NCBI RefSeq assembly: GCF_013359735.1
Contig: NZ_JABFMX010000002.1
Coordinates: 180,359 to 244,358, forward strand
Direction: 5' to 3'
DNA length: 64,000 bases
Source: Arthrobacter sp. C9C5
GTDB taxonomy: Bacteria > Actinomycetota > Actinomycetes > Actinomycetales > Micrococcaceae
In this document: piece by piece, positions 9,568 to 16,806 of the stretch
Layout: each line of letters starts with the position of its first letter
How positions within the stretch are numbered: the stretch's first letter is position 1
The notes under the pieces: generated by a model
The model's database searches: none
Seen by the model: the letters and a program-made list of their open reading frames with translations, nothing else
What the model was told of the DNA's origin: nothing
Made by a program: the position numbers and the translations under genes

Positions 9568-10473
9568 GTGATTACACCCAACGCCTCCGTCCGTAAGGCC
9601 GTCATCCCCGCTGCGGGCCTCGGCACCCGTTTCCTTCCCGCCACCAAGGCGATGCCGAAGGAAATGCTGCCGGTCGTCGACAAGCCGGCCATCCAGTACG
9701 TGGTCGAGGAAGCCGTGAACGTGGGCCTCAACGACATCCTGATGATCACCGGACGCAACAAGCGAGCCCTCGAGGACCACTTCGACCGCGTGCCCACCTT
9801 GGAAGCGACGCTGGAGGCCAAGGGCGACACCGCCAAGTTGGAGTCCATCCAGGCGGCGAGCAACCTGGGCGATATCCACTACGTCCGACAGGGCGACCCG
9901 ATGGGCCTCGGCCACGCCGTGCTGCGCGCCAAGCAGCACGTCGGTTACGAACCTTTTGCCGTGCTGCTGGGCGACGACCTCATCGATGCCCGCGACGAAC
10001 TGCTCAGCACCATGATCAAGGTCCAGGCGAAGACCGGCGGCTCGGTCGTGGCCCTGATCGAAGTCGACCCCTCGCAGATCAGCGCCTACGGCTGCGCCGA
10101 CGTCGAGCCGGTTGAGGGCGAGGAGTACGTGCGGATCAAGCAGCTGGTGGAGAAGCCCGACGTCGACGAGGCCCCCTCGAACCTGGCCATCATCGGCCGC
10201 TACGTGCTGCACCCTGCGGTGTTCGAAGTCCTCGAGCGGACCGAGCCCGGCCGCGGCGGCGAAATCCAGCTCACCGACGCCCTGCAGGAACTCTCCGCCG
10301 GCGAGGGTGAAGGCTACGGCGTGTACGGCGTCATCTTCCGCGGCCGCCGCTACGACACGGGCGACAAGCTCAGCTACCTCAAGGCCTGCGTCCAGCTCGC
10401 CTGCGACAGCGACGACCTCGGCCCGGGCCTGCGCGAATGGCTGCCCGGCTTCGCCTCCAGCCTGACGAAATAG
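9568..10473 (+). CDS. galU: UTP-glucose-1-phosphate uridylyltransferase
   Basis: 301 aa. It makes UDP-glucose from UTP and glucose-1-phosphate for cell-wall and polysaccharide synthesis. The nucleotide-binding signature AGLGTRFLPATKAMPKEMLP lies at about 16-35. LLGDD (about 133-137) and VEKP (about 192-195) are the sugar-nucleotide and metal-binding segments. The start is GTG with TAGATT ending 6 nt upstream, consistent with a leaderless mRNA. The next gene (GNAT) begins 4 nt after the stop, so the two form an operon. Confidence 0.97.
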   Translation: MITPNASVRKAVIPAAGLGTRFLPATKAMPKEMLPVVDKPAIQYVVEEAVNVGLNDILMITGRNKRALEDHFDRVPTLEATLEAKGDTAKLESIQAASNLGDIHYVRQGDPMGLGHAVLRAKQHVGYEPFAVLLGDDLIDARDELLSTMIKVQAKTGGSVVALIEVDPSQISAYGCADVEPVEGEEYVRIKQLVEKPDVDEAPSNLAIIGRYVLHPAVFEVLERTEPGRGGEIQLTDALQELSAGEGEGYGVYGVIFRGRRYDTGDKLSYLKACVQLACDSDDLGPGLREWLPGFASSLTK

Positions 10474-10477
10474 TCCC

Positions 10478-11119
10478 ATGGGGGGCAGCTTCACCTGGCC
10501 GGTGACTCTGGAATGCGGCGATCTCGTGCTGCGTCCGATCCGGTACCGGGACCGCAGGGAGTGGAGCGAGCTTAGGGCCCGCAACGACACGTGGCTGGCC
10601 CCCTGGGAAGCGTCCAACCCGGTACCCGGCGGCGGATTGCCCGACTACCGGCAGATGGTGCGCTCCCTCAAGGCCCAGGCGGCGCAGGCCACCGCGCTTC
10701 CCTTTGTCATCACCGCCTGGACTCCAGGGTTCAAGGAACCGGTGATCGTGGGGCAGCTGACGGTCTCCTCGATTGTCTGGGGCTCGGCCATGATGGCCAC
10801 CCTCGGCTACTGGGTCGACCAGGACCGCGCGGGCCAGGGCATCGCCCCGACCGCCGTCGCGATGGCGACTGACTACTGCTTCCGGACCCTGGGGCTGCAC
10901 CGGATGGAAATCAACATCCGGCCGGAGAACCGTCCGAGCCTGCGGGTGGTGGAAAAACTCGGGTTCCGCGACGAGGGATACCGGCCGCGTTTCCTGCACA
11001 TCAACGGCGCATGGGCGGACCACCGCACCTTCGCCCTGACCGCCGAGGAAGTCCCCGGGGGCCTGCTGGCCCGGTGGCTGGAAACACGCCCCGGGCAGGC
11101 GCCGGAAACCCCCACCTGA
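10478..11119 (+). CDS. GNAT N-acetyltransferase, RimJ-like
   Basis: 213 aa. It has the RimJ/RimL-type acetyltransferase fold: LVLRPIRYRDRREW near the N-terminus, the acetyl-CoA loop DRAGQGIA (about 111-118), and IRPENRPSLRVVEKLGF (about 147-163) that closes the family motif. It probably acetylates a protein N-terminus; the target is unknown. It is coupled to galU (4-nt gap) and followed by the SepX-like gene. In other actinobacteria this rimJ-like gene sits between glp/moeA and sepX/glpR. Confidence 0.9.
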   Translation: MGGSFTWPVTLECGDLVLRPIRYRDRREWSELRARNDTWLAPWEASNPVPGGGLPDYRQMVRSLKAQAAQATALPFVITAWTPGFKEPVIVGQLTVSSIVWGSAMMATLGYWVDQDRAGQGIAPTAVAMATDYCFRTLGLHRMEINIRPENRPSLRVVEKLGFRDEGYRPRFLHINGAWADHRTFALTAEEVPGGLLARWLETRPGQAPETPT

Positions 11120-11218
11120 CCAGCAGTTTCGTCATATATCCAGTGATTTGGCAGTTGCCTCGCGACACACCGCTGCCAATGCCGCCCGCTCCGCCGTCTT
11201 GCTCATACGGTTTTGATT

Positions 11219-12184
11219 GTGGACTTCCCTCTTAGCAGCTCAGTGATCCTTGTCATTGCTGTTGCGCTCTGGATCGTATGGGTGGCTCCCTACATGCTCC
11301 GGAACGGCCGCCCCCAGCTGCAGCCGGCGGGGGAGCTCCTGATGAATGCCGTGGATGTAGAAAAAGCAGACCCCCAAGCCGGAAACGTCATGAAGATGGC
11401 TGCCCCGCAGGAGACACCGATGACGAGTACGCAGCGCCCCGAGTCAGCCCCGGGTTCCATTGACCCCGGCGATCGGAAACCGTCGGCCCCGGCGTTCCGG
11501 ATCCGCTACGGCCGGCTGGTGCTTGCCGTGCTGGGGCTGCTCTCGCTGCTCACCGGCGTCGTGTCCGCCGCCCTTCGGCTCTTCGGGGTCGGCTCGGGCT
11601 GGCTGCCCGCCGCCACCCTGCTCGGGGCCGTTGCCGCCGTCGTGTTGCTCCGCAGGCTTGCGGTGCGGGACCGCCGGCGCAAGGTGAACGCCGCGTTCCG
11701 CTCGGCCTTGGGCGCCCCGGCGGGGAGAGCTTCCGAGGAGACCCCGGCGCAGTCCGACGTCGTCCGGGAAGCTGCGGTGCCCGCGAAGGAGAGTCCGCTC
11801 TTCGACGCCGAAGCCGGCGCCGAAAAGCCCCAGGCCGCACCCACACCCCTGACGGCCGATGAACTGCGGCAGGCGGCACTGGCCGAGGCCGCCGCCTCGG
11901 GCGACACCTCCGTCCGCCGCGTCGGCGACCCGTCCTCTGCAGAAGGCTCCAGCTGGGAACCTGTGGAGGTCCCCAAGCCGACCTACGTGGAGGCGCCCAA
12001 GGCGGAACGCCCCGCCCCGGAGCCGCTGGACCTGCCGGAAGCCCCGAAAGCGGTCGGCAAGCCCTCGCTCAAGCAGGCCACGGTCCGGCAGCCGGAGGCG
12101 GCTGCTGCCGAGTCGAAGGCGATGGGCAAGGGGCAGAGCGCCCTGAGCAACCTCGACGACGTCCTGCAGCGCCGACGCGCCTGA
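11219..12184 (+). CDS. SepX/GlpR-like actinobacterial division membrane protein
   Basis: About 321 aa. An N-terminal helix (about 8-25) ends in WVAPYMLRNGRP, followed by a linker of about 70 residues, two more helices (about 99-142), a basic stretch and a long Pro/Ala/Glu-rich cytoplasmic tail. This topology, and the place directly after a rimJ-like gene, match SepX of Streptomyces and GlpR of Corynebacterium, which link the division machinery to the gephyrin-like protein Glp. GTG 11219 is chosen because TACGGT (11206-11211) lies 7 nt upstream. TTG 11213 is the alternative. An inverted repeat (11148-11154 with 11173-11179) precedes the gene. Homology is inferred from topology and context. Confidence 0.7.
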   Translation: MDFPLSSSVILVIAVALWIVWVAPYMLRNGRPQLQPAGELLMNAVDVEKADPQAGNVMKMAAPQETPMTSTQRPESAPGSIDPGDRKPSAPAFRIRYGRLVLAVLGLLSLLTGVVSAALRLFGVGSGWLPAATLLGAVAAVVLLRRLAVRDRRRKVNAAFRSALGAPAGRASEETPAQSDVVREAAVPAKESPLFDAEAGAEKPQAAPTPLTADELRQAALAEAAASGDTSVRRVGDPSSAEGSSWEPVEVPKPTYVEAPKAERPAPEPLDLPEAPKAVGKPSLKQATVRQPEAAAAESKAMGKGQSALSNLDDVLQRRRA

Positions 12185-12198
12185 TTCGTAAACTTTCC

Positions 12199-12237
12199 GC
12201 CCCGGGCGGCCGACGCATCGGCCGCCCGGGGCTTTTT
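12199..12237 (+). terminator. intrinsic terminator of the galU-GNAT-sepX operon
   Basis: A perfect 15-bp GC-rich stem (12199-12213 with 12218-12232), a 4-nt loop and five T residues, starting 14 bp after the stop of the SepX-like gene. Confidence 0.93.
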
Positions 12238-12265
12238 GTTGCCCGCGGGAGTTATCCTGACGAGC

Positions 12266-13066
12266 ATGACGAGAATCTGCGTTGCGGGGGGAACCGGCCA
12301 GGCGGGCCGTGAAGTGGTGCGGCAGGCCGTCGAGGGCGGACACCGCGTTGCCGTACTCAGCCGCCGTCCGCCCGCGCCGGGGGAGGCCGGCCGGGACAAC
12401 GGCGCCCAGTATTTCCGCGGGGATGTCACCACGGGGGAGGGGCTGGCCGCCGCGCTGGCCGGAGCCGACGTCGTCTTCGACTGCCTGGAGGGACAATCCG
12501 GCAGGGCGTTGAAGAATTTCGCCGACGGCGGAGCGCGGCTGCTGGCTGCCGCCCAGGACGCCGGCGTCAGGAAGGCGGTCATGCTCTCGATCGTCAACTG
12601 CGACCGGAGCAGCTTCGGCTATTACAAGTCGAAGGCGGCCAAGGAGCAGGTCTATGAGCGTTCCGGGCTTGAAACCCTGGCGCTTCGGGCCACGCAGTTC
12701 CATTCCCTGCTCGCAGGCGTGTTTGCCGCCGGATCAAGGATCCGGCTGGTCCCGGTGGTGAAGGGGGCCCGGTTCCAGCCGATTGCGCCCGCAGAAGTGG
12801 CCACGGCCCTGCTGGAGGCGGCGCTGGAGGCGCCGTCCGGCGTGCGGCACCGCGTCGTGACCGTCGGGGGTCCGGAGATCGTCGGGATGCGCGAGCTGGC
12901 CCACAGCTGGCAGCAGGCTACCGGGGCGCGCGGTCGCGTGGTGGAACTGCCGTTGCCCGGCGGCATGGGCAAATACCTGCGCGCCGGCCTCAACCTGGCG
13001 CCCGGCGAGCGACACGGCACGCAGACATTCGAGGGCTGGCTGGCAATGCACGCCGATAGTTTGTAG
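12266..13066 (+). CDS. NmrA-like NAD(P)-binding Rossmann protein
   Basis: 266 aa. The N-terminal dinucleotide-binding motif GGTGQAGREVV (about 8-18) starts an atypical short-chain dehydrogenase fold of the NmrA/SDR_a5 type. GDVTTGEGLAAALAGADVVFDCL matches the ligand-sensing strand pattern. A YYKSK segment (about 116-120) resembles the YxxxK of extended SDRs. Such proteins either reduce quinones or small ketones or sense NADP; the substrate cannot be read here. TATCCT ends 7 nt before the ATG, suggesting a leaderless start. Confidence 0.85.
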   Translation: MTRICVAGGTGQAGREVVRQAVEGGHRVAVLSRRPPAPGEAGRDNGAQYFRGDVTTGEGLAAALAGADVVFDCLEGQSGRALKNFADGGARLLAAAQDAGVRKAVMLSIVNCDRSSFGYYKSKAAKEQVYERSGLETLALRATQFHSLLAGVFAAGSRIRLVPVVKGARFQPIAPAEVATALLEAALEAPSGVRHRVVTVGGPEIVGMRELAHSWQQATGARGRVVELPLPGGMGKYLRAGLNLAPGERHGTQTFEGWLAMHADSL

Positions 13067-13112
13067 CCTAGGAACGTTGACAACGCCGTTCCTCCGGGAG
13101 CGGCGTTGCTGC

Positions 13113-13185
13113 GGGGCTATAGCTCAGTTGGTAGAGCGCTTCGTTCGCATCGAAGAGGTCAGGAGTTCGAATCTCCTTAGCTCCA
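13113..13185 (+). tRNA. tRNA-Ala (anticodon CGC)
   Basis: A 73-nt cloverleaf. The acceptor GGGGCTA pairs with TAGCTCC and contains the G3:U70 wobble that is the alanine identity element. The anticodon stem CTTCG/CGAAG encloses TTCGCAT, giving CGC, which reads GCG. The T arm is AGGAG-TTCGAAT-CTCCT. The discriminator is A and CCA is not encoded. A TTGACA hexamer lies at 13077-13082, but no convincing -10 follows it. A short hairpin with one wobble follows at about 13192-13213. Confidence 0.96.
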
Positions 13186-13385
13186 CAATTTGCAGGGGTT
13201 TTTGAACCCTTGCGTGGATGGCACAAACACGTTGGTAACCTGTTGAGCCCGCCTGTGGCTGTAAAGCCACCCGTGCGCCGGCATCTCGGCTGATGCCGGG
13301 GTCAAAATCGTCCCTGACGTAGTGCGGCGCCTCGAATTCCCTTACGCTGGCACCGGAGCCGACGACGATGGGGGTAGGGGCGCCG

Positions 13386-14525
13386 ATGAGTGATGCGGGG
13401 GAGCCGAAGCGGATTCCGCTCTGGAAACTTGAAGAATTGGCCGGCAGCCAGGCCCGGCCGGAGGGCTGGCGCGGCAACCCCGCCCCGCTGCTGCCCGACT
13501 GGGACTCCAGCCAGGTCCACACCTCCTCCGCCGTCCGGGACGTCTGGGCCCGCCGCGCCCCGTGGCCGGTCCGCCTCCTCCGGGCCCTCGGCAGGATGCT
13601 GGGACGGCTGTTCAAGGCTGTCGCCGTCCTGACGGCCGTGGCGCTCGTCTGCGGTTTTCTGCTGTACCTGAAAGGTGACCTGAAGCCGTCGTCGTTCCTG
13701 GGCGGCCCCGCGGGCGGTCCTGCCGCCGGCACATCCGGCCCCCTGGTGTACCGCACCGTTCCGTCTCCCGGCGCCAAGCCCCGGACACCGGCGGCGGCCC
13801 CTGCGGCGGTGACTCCGGCGCCCACCCCGCGCGCCGCTGCGGATCACCCCACCCCGGGCCGCGAAGAGGCTGCCGCCCCGCTGGGCCGTCCCGCGCCGGT
13901 GACCGTCAAATCCGGCTCCTACGCGTTTACGGCCACCGGCAAGGACAAGCGGCCGGCCGCTTACGACCCCTGCCGGCCTATCCATTACGTCACCCGCGCC
14001 GCCAACCAGCCGGCGGAAGGACCCCGGCTGATCAAGGAGGCCATCGCAGCGGTCTCCCGGGCGACCGGGCTGGTCTTCATCAACGACGGAGCCACCACGG
14101 AGGCACCGGCGGCAAAGCACAAGTCCTACCAGCCGGCGCGGTACGGGGACCGCTGGGCACCGGTGCTCATCGCCTGGGAGACCACCGCCGAGGAGCCCCG
14201 CTTCACCAACTACGCCGTGGGAACCAACGTCATGGGTCTGGGCGGCAGCGCTGCGCTCAGCCGGGACGGCACCGAGGTCACCTACGTCAGCGGCCAGCTG
14301 GAACTGAACGGGCCCGCAATTCAGTCCCTGATCTTCCGGGACGGCTTGGCGCCTGCCCGCGGGGTCATCGAACACGAACTCGGCCACGTCGTGGGCCTGG
14401 GCCACGTCCAGGACCCGGCCCAGCTGATGAACCCCACGGCCGTCCCCGGGGTAACCACGTACCAGGCCGGGGACCTCACAGGCCTGTCCATTCTCGGCCA
14501 GGGGGCGTGCAGGCCCGAAGTCTGA
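13386..14525 (+). CDS. membrane-anchored matrixin-like zinc metallopeptidase
   Basis: 379 aa. It has the full metzincin zinc site HELGHVVGLGH at about residues 330-340 (three His ligands, catalytic Glu), followed by DPAQLMNP, which supplies the Met-turn. One membrane helix lies at about 80-100, with a cytoplasmic N-terminus carrying a PLWKLEEL motif. A Pro/Ala-rich linker (about 115-165) leads to the external catalytic domain. ATG 13386 is chosen because AGGGG precedes it by 5 nt and TACGCT (13343-13348) lies upstream. ATG 13368 is possible. The gene starts 200 bp after tRNA-Ala. Its substrate is unknown. Confidence 0.88.
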   Translation: MSDAGEPKRIPLWKLEELAGSQARPEGWRGNPAPLLPDWDSSQVHTSSAVRDVWARRAPWPVRLLRALGRMLGRLFKAVAVLTAVALVCGFLLYLKGDLKPSSFLGGPAGGPAAGTSGPLVYRTVPSPGAKPRTPAAAPAAVTPAPTPRAAADHPTPGREEAAAPLGRPAPVTVKSGSYAFTATGKDKRPAAYDPCRPIHYVTRAANQPAEGPRLIKEAIAAVSRATGLVFINDGATTEAPAAKHKSYQPARYGDRWAPVLIAWETTAEEPRFTNYAVGTNVMGLGGSAALSRDGTEVTYVSGQLELNGPAIQSLIFRDGLAPARGVIEHELGHVVGLGHVQDPAQLMNPTAVPGVTTYQAGDLTGLSILGQGACRPEV

Positions 14526-14657
14526 GCGGTGAGCGGTGGAAACAACGGCCTGTACCCCTGGAGGGCAAGCCGCAGGCGGCTTGGCATCGTCATTCGCACG
14601 CGTCTGGGGGAAACTGGCCTGTAGGGCACCCGTGAACGAGCTATGAAAGAGGACACC

Positions 14658-15119
14658 ATGACGCTCAAAGAGCGCCTGAAAGAAGACGTTGTCACCCACA
14701 TGAAGGCCGGCAACAAGACCGCGCTGACTACCGTCCGGAATGTCCTGGGCGAGATCAGCACCCGGGAGAAGTCAGGCAAGACGCCGATTGAGCTCGACGA
14801 CGCCCAGGTGACGTCGCTGCTGCAGAAAGAAGCCGCCAAGCGGCGCGACACCGCCCGCATCTTCACCGAAGCCGGCGAAACCGACCGCGCCGCCGCCGAG
14901 GTCGCTGAAGCCGAGATCATCGAGGCCTACCTGCCCACGGCGCTAACCCGCGACGAGGTGGAAGCGATCGTCGACCAGGCCATCGCCGCACTGAAGGCCG
15001 ACGGCGAGGAGCTCTCGGTGCGCTCCATCGGCGCGGTGATGAAGCCGGTCACCGCCAAGGTCGCCGGCCGCTTCGACGGCAAGTCCGTCAGCGAGATCGT
15101 CCGCAGCCGCCTGGCCTGA
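14658..15119 (+). CDS. GatB/YqeY domain protein
   Basis: 153 aa. It is a stand-alone version of the helical domain at the end of GatB: MTLKERLKEDVVTHMKAG, then LLQKEAAKRRDTARIF, then AEIIEAYLPTALT, and near the C-terminus SIGAVMKPVTAKVAGRFDGK. All are family landmarks. The domain binds tRNA in GatB; the stand-alone protein's role is not settled. ATG 14658 is chosen because AGAGGA lies 5 nt upstream. ATG 14643 would lack a Shine-Dalgarno and give an atypical N-terminus. Confidence 0.93.
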   Translation: MTLKERLKEDVVTHMKAGNKTALTTVRNVLGEISTREKSGKTPIELDDAQVTSLLQKEAAKRRDTARIFTEAGETDRAAAEVAEAEIIEAYLPTALTRDEVEAIVDQAIAALKADGEELSVRSIGAVMKPVTAKVAGRFDGKSVSEIVRSRLA

Positions 15120-15279
15120 AACGGGACAAGGCGATGAGGACAACCCGGATGTAACCGTCTAGGGATACCTTGGCTACGGGGGCGTCTCGAGGGCTAGATG
15201 AGGGCCCAGCCGTTCCCTCCGGCGCCGATTCTGCTCCGGTGCCCGCGAGTGTCCGCGGATGTGCGGCAGGATGGGAGTC

Positions 15280-15621
15280 ATGACGATTGCGAAGTCCGTG
15301 CTGCTGTTCATTCTGGCCGCGGCCGCGGAAATTGGCGGCGCGTGGATGGTGTGGCAGGCCGTTCGTGAGGGACGTGCCTGGTGGTGGGCGGGGATCGGAA
15401 TCATTGCCCTGGGCATCTACGGTTTCGTTGCGACCCTGCAGCCCGATGCGCACTTCGGCAGGATCCTGGCAGCTTATGGTGGCGTCTTCGTCGCGGGATC
15501 CCTGGCCTGGGGAATGGCCTTCGACGGGTTTAGGCCGGACCGCTGGGACGTCATCGGATCGCTGATCTGCCTGGCCGGGGTGGCCGTGATCATGTTCGCG
15601 CCCCGCGGGCCGGTCTCCTAG
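15280..15621 (+). CDS. UPF0060 (YnfA) family small membrane protein
   Basis: 113 aa with four hydrophobic segments spread along its length. It has the family landmarks [12 protein letters not shown] (about 13-24), [31 protein letters not shown] and [18 protein letters not shown]. The family resembles small multidrug resistance proteins in size and topology, but its transport role is weakly supported. ATG 15280 matches the usual family N-terminus and length; an upstream ATG at 15259 is less likely. Confidence 0.93.
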   Translation: MTIAKSVLLFILAAAAEIGGAWMVWQAVREGRAWWWAGIGIIALGIYGFVATLQPDAHFGRILAAYGGVFVAGSLAWGMAFDGFRPDRWDVIGSLICLAGVAVIMFAPRGPVS

Positions 15622-15867
15622 GACACAACCACAGCTGTTGCCCCGGCATCCGCCCGGCCTGGCCGGACAGGTAGTCGGGGCACTGTGGCTTCAGCCCTAT
15701 GCTGGCCGCGGACCGGCTTTCGGGCGCTGTCAGTGTTTTTCCCAAGGAATTCCGCAGTAATTCCCTTCCCGCCCCGGACCGCGCTTTCTGTTCGATAACG
15801 TTGCGCGCGGCTGGCAGTGTGGTACCGCCAGCCGCCCTCAACGTACGAACTCTGGAAGGATCACCCC

Positions 15868-16548
15868 TTGGCAGGAATCTTCACCTGGCTCAGCGCCCTC
15901 GGTACCGCAGGCAAGGCCACCGTCGTTGCCGCCGTCGTCGTCACGGGTGGTGCCGGCGCCGCCATGGCTGCCACCGTAACTGAACTCGGCTCGGACCCGA
16001 CCGCCACCGTCTCTCCGGAACCGACCGCCACCGAGACCCCGACGGCGGATCCGGCGATTGAGCCGACCGAGACCGCTCCGGCTCCGGAGCCGACCGAGAC
16101 GACTCCGGCTCCGGAGCCGACCGAGACGACTCCGGCTCCCGAACCGACCGAGACTGAGACTGCTCCCGAACCGACCGAGACTGAGACTGCTCCCGCGCCG
16201 GAGCCGACCGAGACGACTCCGGCTCCGGAGCCGACCGAGACTGAGACCGCTCCCGCGCCGGAGCCCACCGATGGCGATGATGCCGACGAGGCCGGGGAAG
16301 ACCAGTCAGACGAACACGAGAAGTCTTCGGAACACGGCAATAGCGCCTGGGCCCACGAGAACGCCGCCGCGCACCGCGCAGCCGGGCTCGCCAAGGCCGC
16401 CCAGCACCGCAACGAGCACGCCGCCACCCCCGCGGCTCCGAGCCACGGATCCGGTTCGGTCGCCGCAGCCGTTCGCACGCCGGGCCACGCCGAAGCACCC
16501 AAGGCCGCGCACGCCAAGCCAAGCGAGTCGGGCAAGCACCACAAGTAA
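15868..16548 (+). CDS. secreted or surface-anchored Pro/Thr/Glu-repeat protein
   Basis: 226 aa. TTG 15868 is chosen because GGAAGGA lies 7 nt upstream. It gives a short N-terminus and a helix (about 16-34) that resembles a signal anchor ending in GAAMAATV. Residues about 40-135 consist of repeats of the type PAPEPTETT or PAPEPTETE. An acidic stretch (DGDDADEAGEDQSDEHE) and a His/Ala/Lys-rich tail ending in GKHHK follow. The low-complexity stalk suggests an extracytoplasmic spacer and the tail could bind metal or polyanions, but I recognise no family. GTG 15817 is a less likely start. Confidence 0.72.
   Translation: MAGIFTWLSALGTAGKATVVAAVVVTGGAGAAMAATVTELGSDPTATVSPEPTATETPTADPAIEPTETAPAPEPTETTPAPEPTETTPAPEPTETETAPEPTETETAPAPEPTETTPAPEPTETETAPAPEPTDGDDADEAGEDQSDEHEKSSEHGNSAWAHENAAAHRAAGLAKAAQHRNEHAATPAAPSHGSGSVAAAVRTPGHAEAPKAAHAKPSESGKHHK
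16061..16270 (+). repeat. tandem PAPEPTET-coding repeats
   Basis: Degenerate in-frame repeats of a 21-27 bp unit built from CCGACCGAGAC and CTCCGGCTCC blocks, encoding Pro-Ala-Pro-Glu-Pro-Thr-Glu-Thr motifs. Several neighbouring units are identical at the DNA level, so copy number probably varies between strains. Confidence 0.85.
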
Positions 16549-16558
16549 TCATTGATCC

Positions 16559-16593
16559 AAAGACCCCGTACCGCGTCGCGGTGCGGGGTCTTT
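16559..16593 (+). terminator. intrinsic terminator of the repeat-protein gene
   Basis: A 16-bp stem with one wobble (16559-16574 with 16578-16593) and a 3-nt loop. Its ends are A-rich and T-rich, so it could work in both directions. The T tract is only three long. Confidence 0.8.
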
Positions 16594-16806
16594 GCCGTCT
16601 CCGGCACCCACTGCGTCTCCCGATCCCGGCCTTGGGGTGCTGTCTCCGTGTCCGGCGGCTCCGCCCGTTCGGGATAGTCTGAAAGCCCGGCCCACTTACG
16701 GACGCCCGCCCACAGTTCCTGCGCCGGCGGCGCATATCGTGGGCCCGCCCCGTCCCGGACAGCACCCGGGAATCCCCGGAGCCAACCCCTTGAGAGGACC
16801 GCAGCA

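Noticed and set aside
13077..13112. Dedicated tRNA-Ala promoter from the TTGACA at 13077
   Set aside because: No -10 hexamer at the right distance; the short inverted repeat there is GC-rich instead.
15817..15867. Longer N-terminus of the repeat protein from GTG 15817
   Set aside because: TTG 15868 has a well-spaced GGAAGGA and gives a sensible signal-anchor N-terminus.
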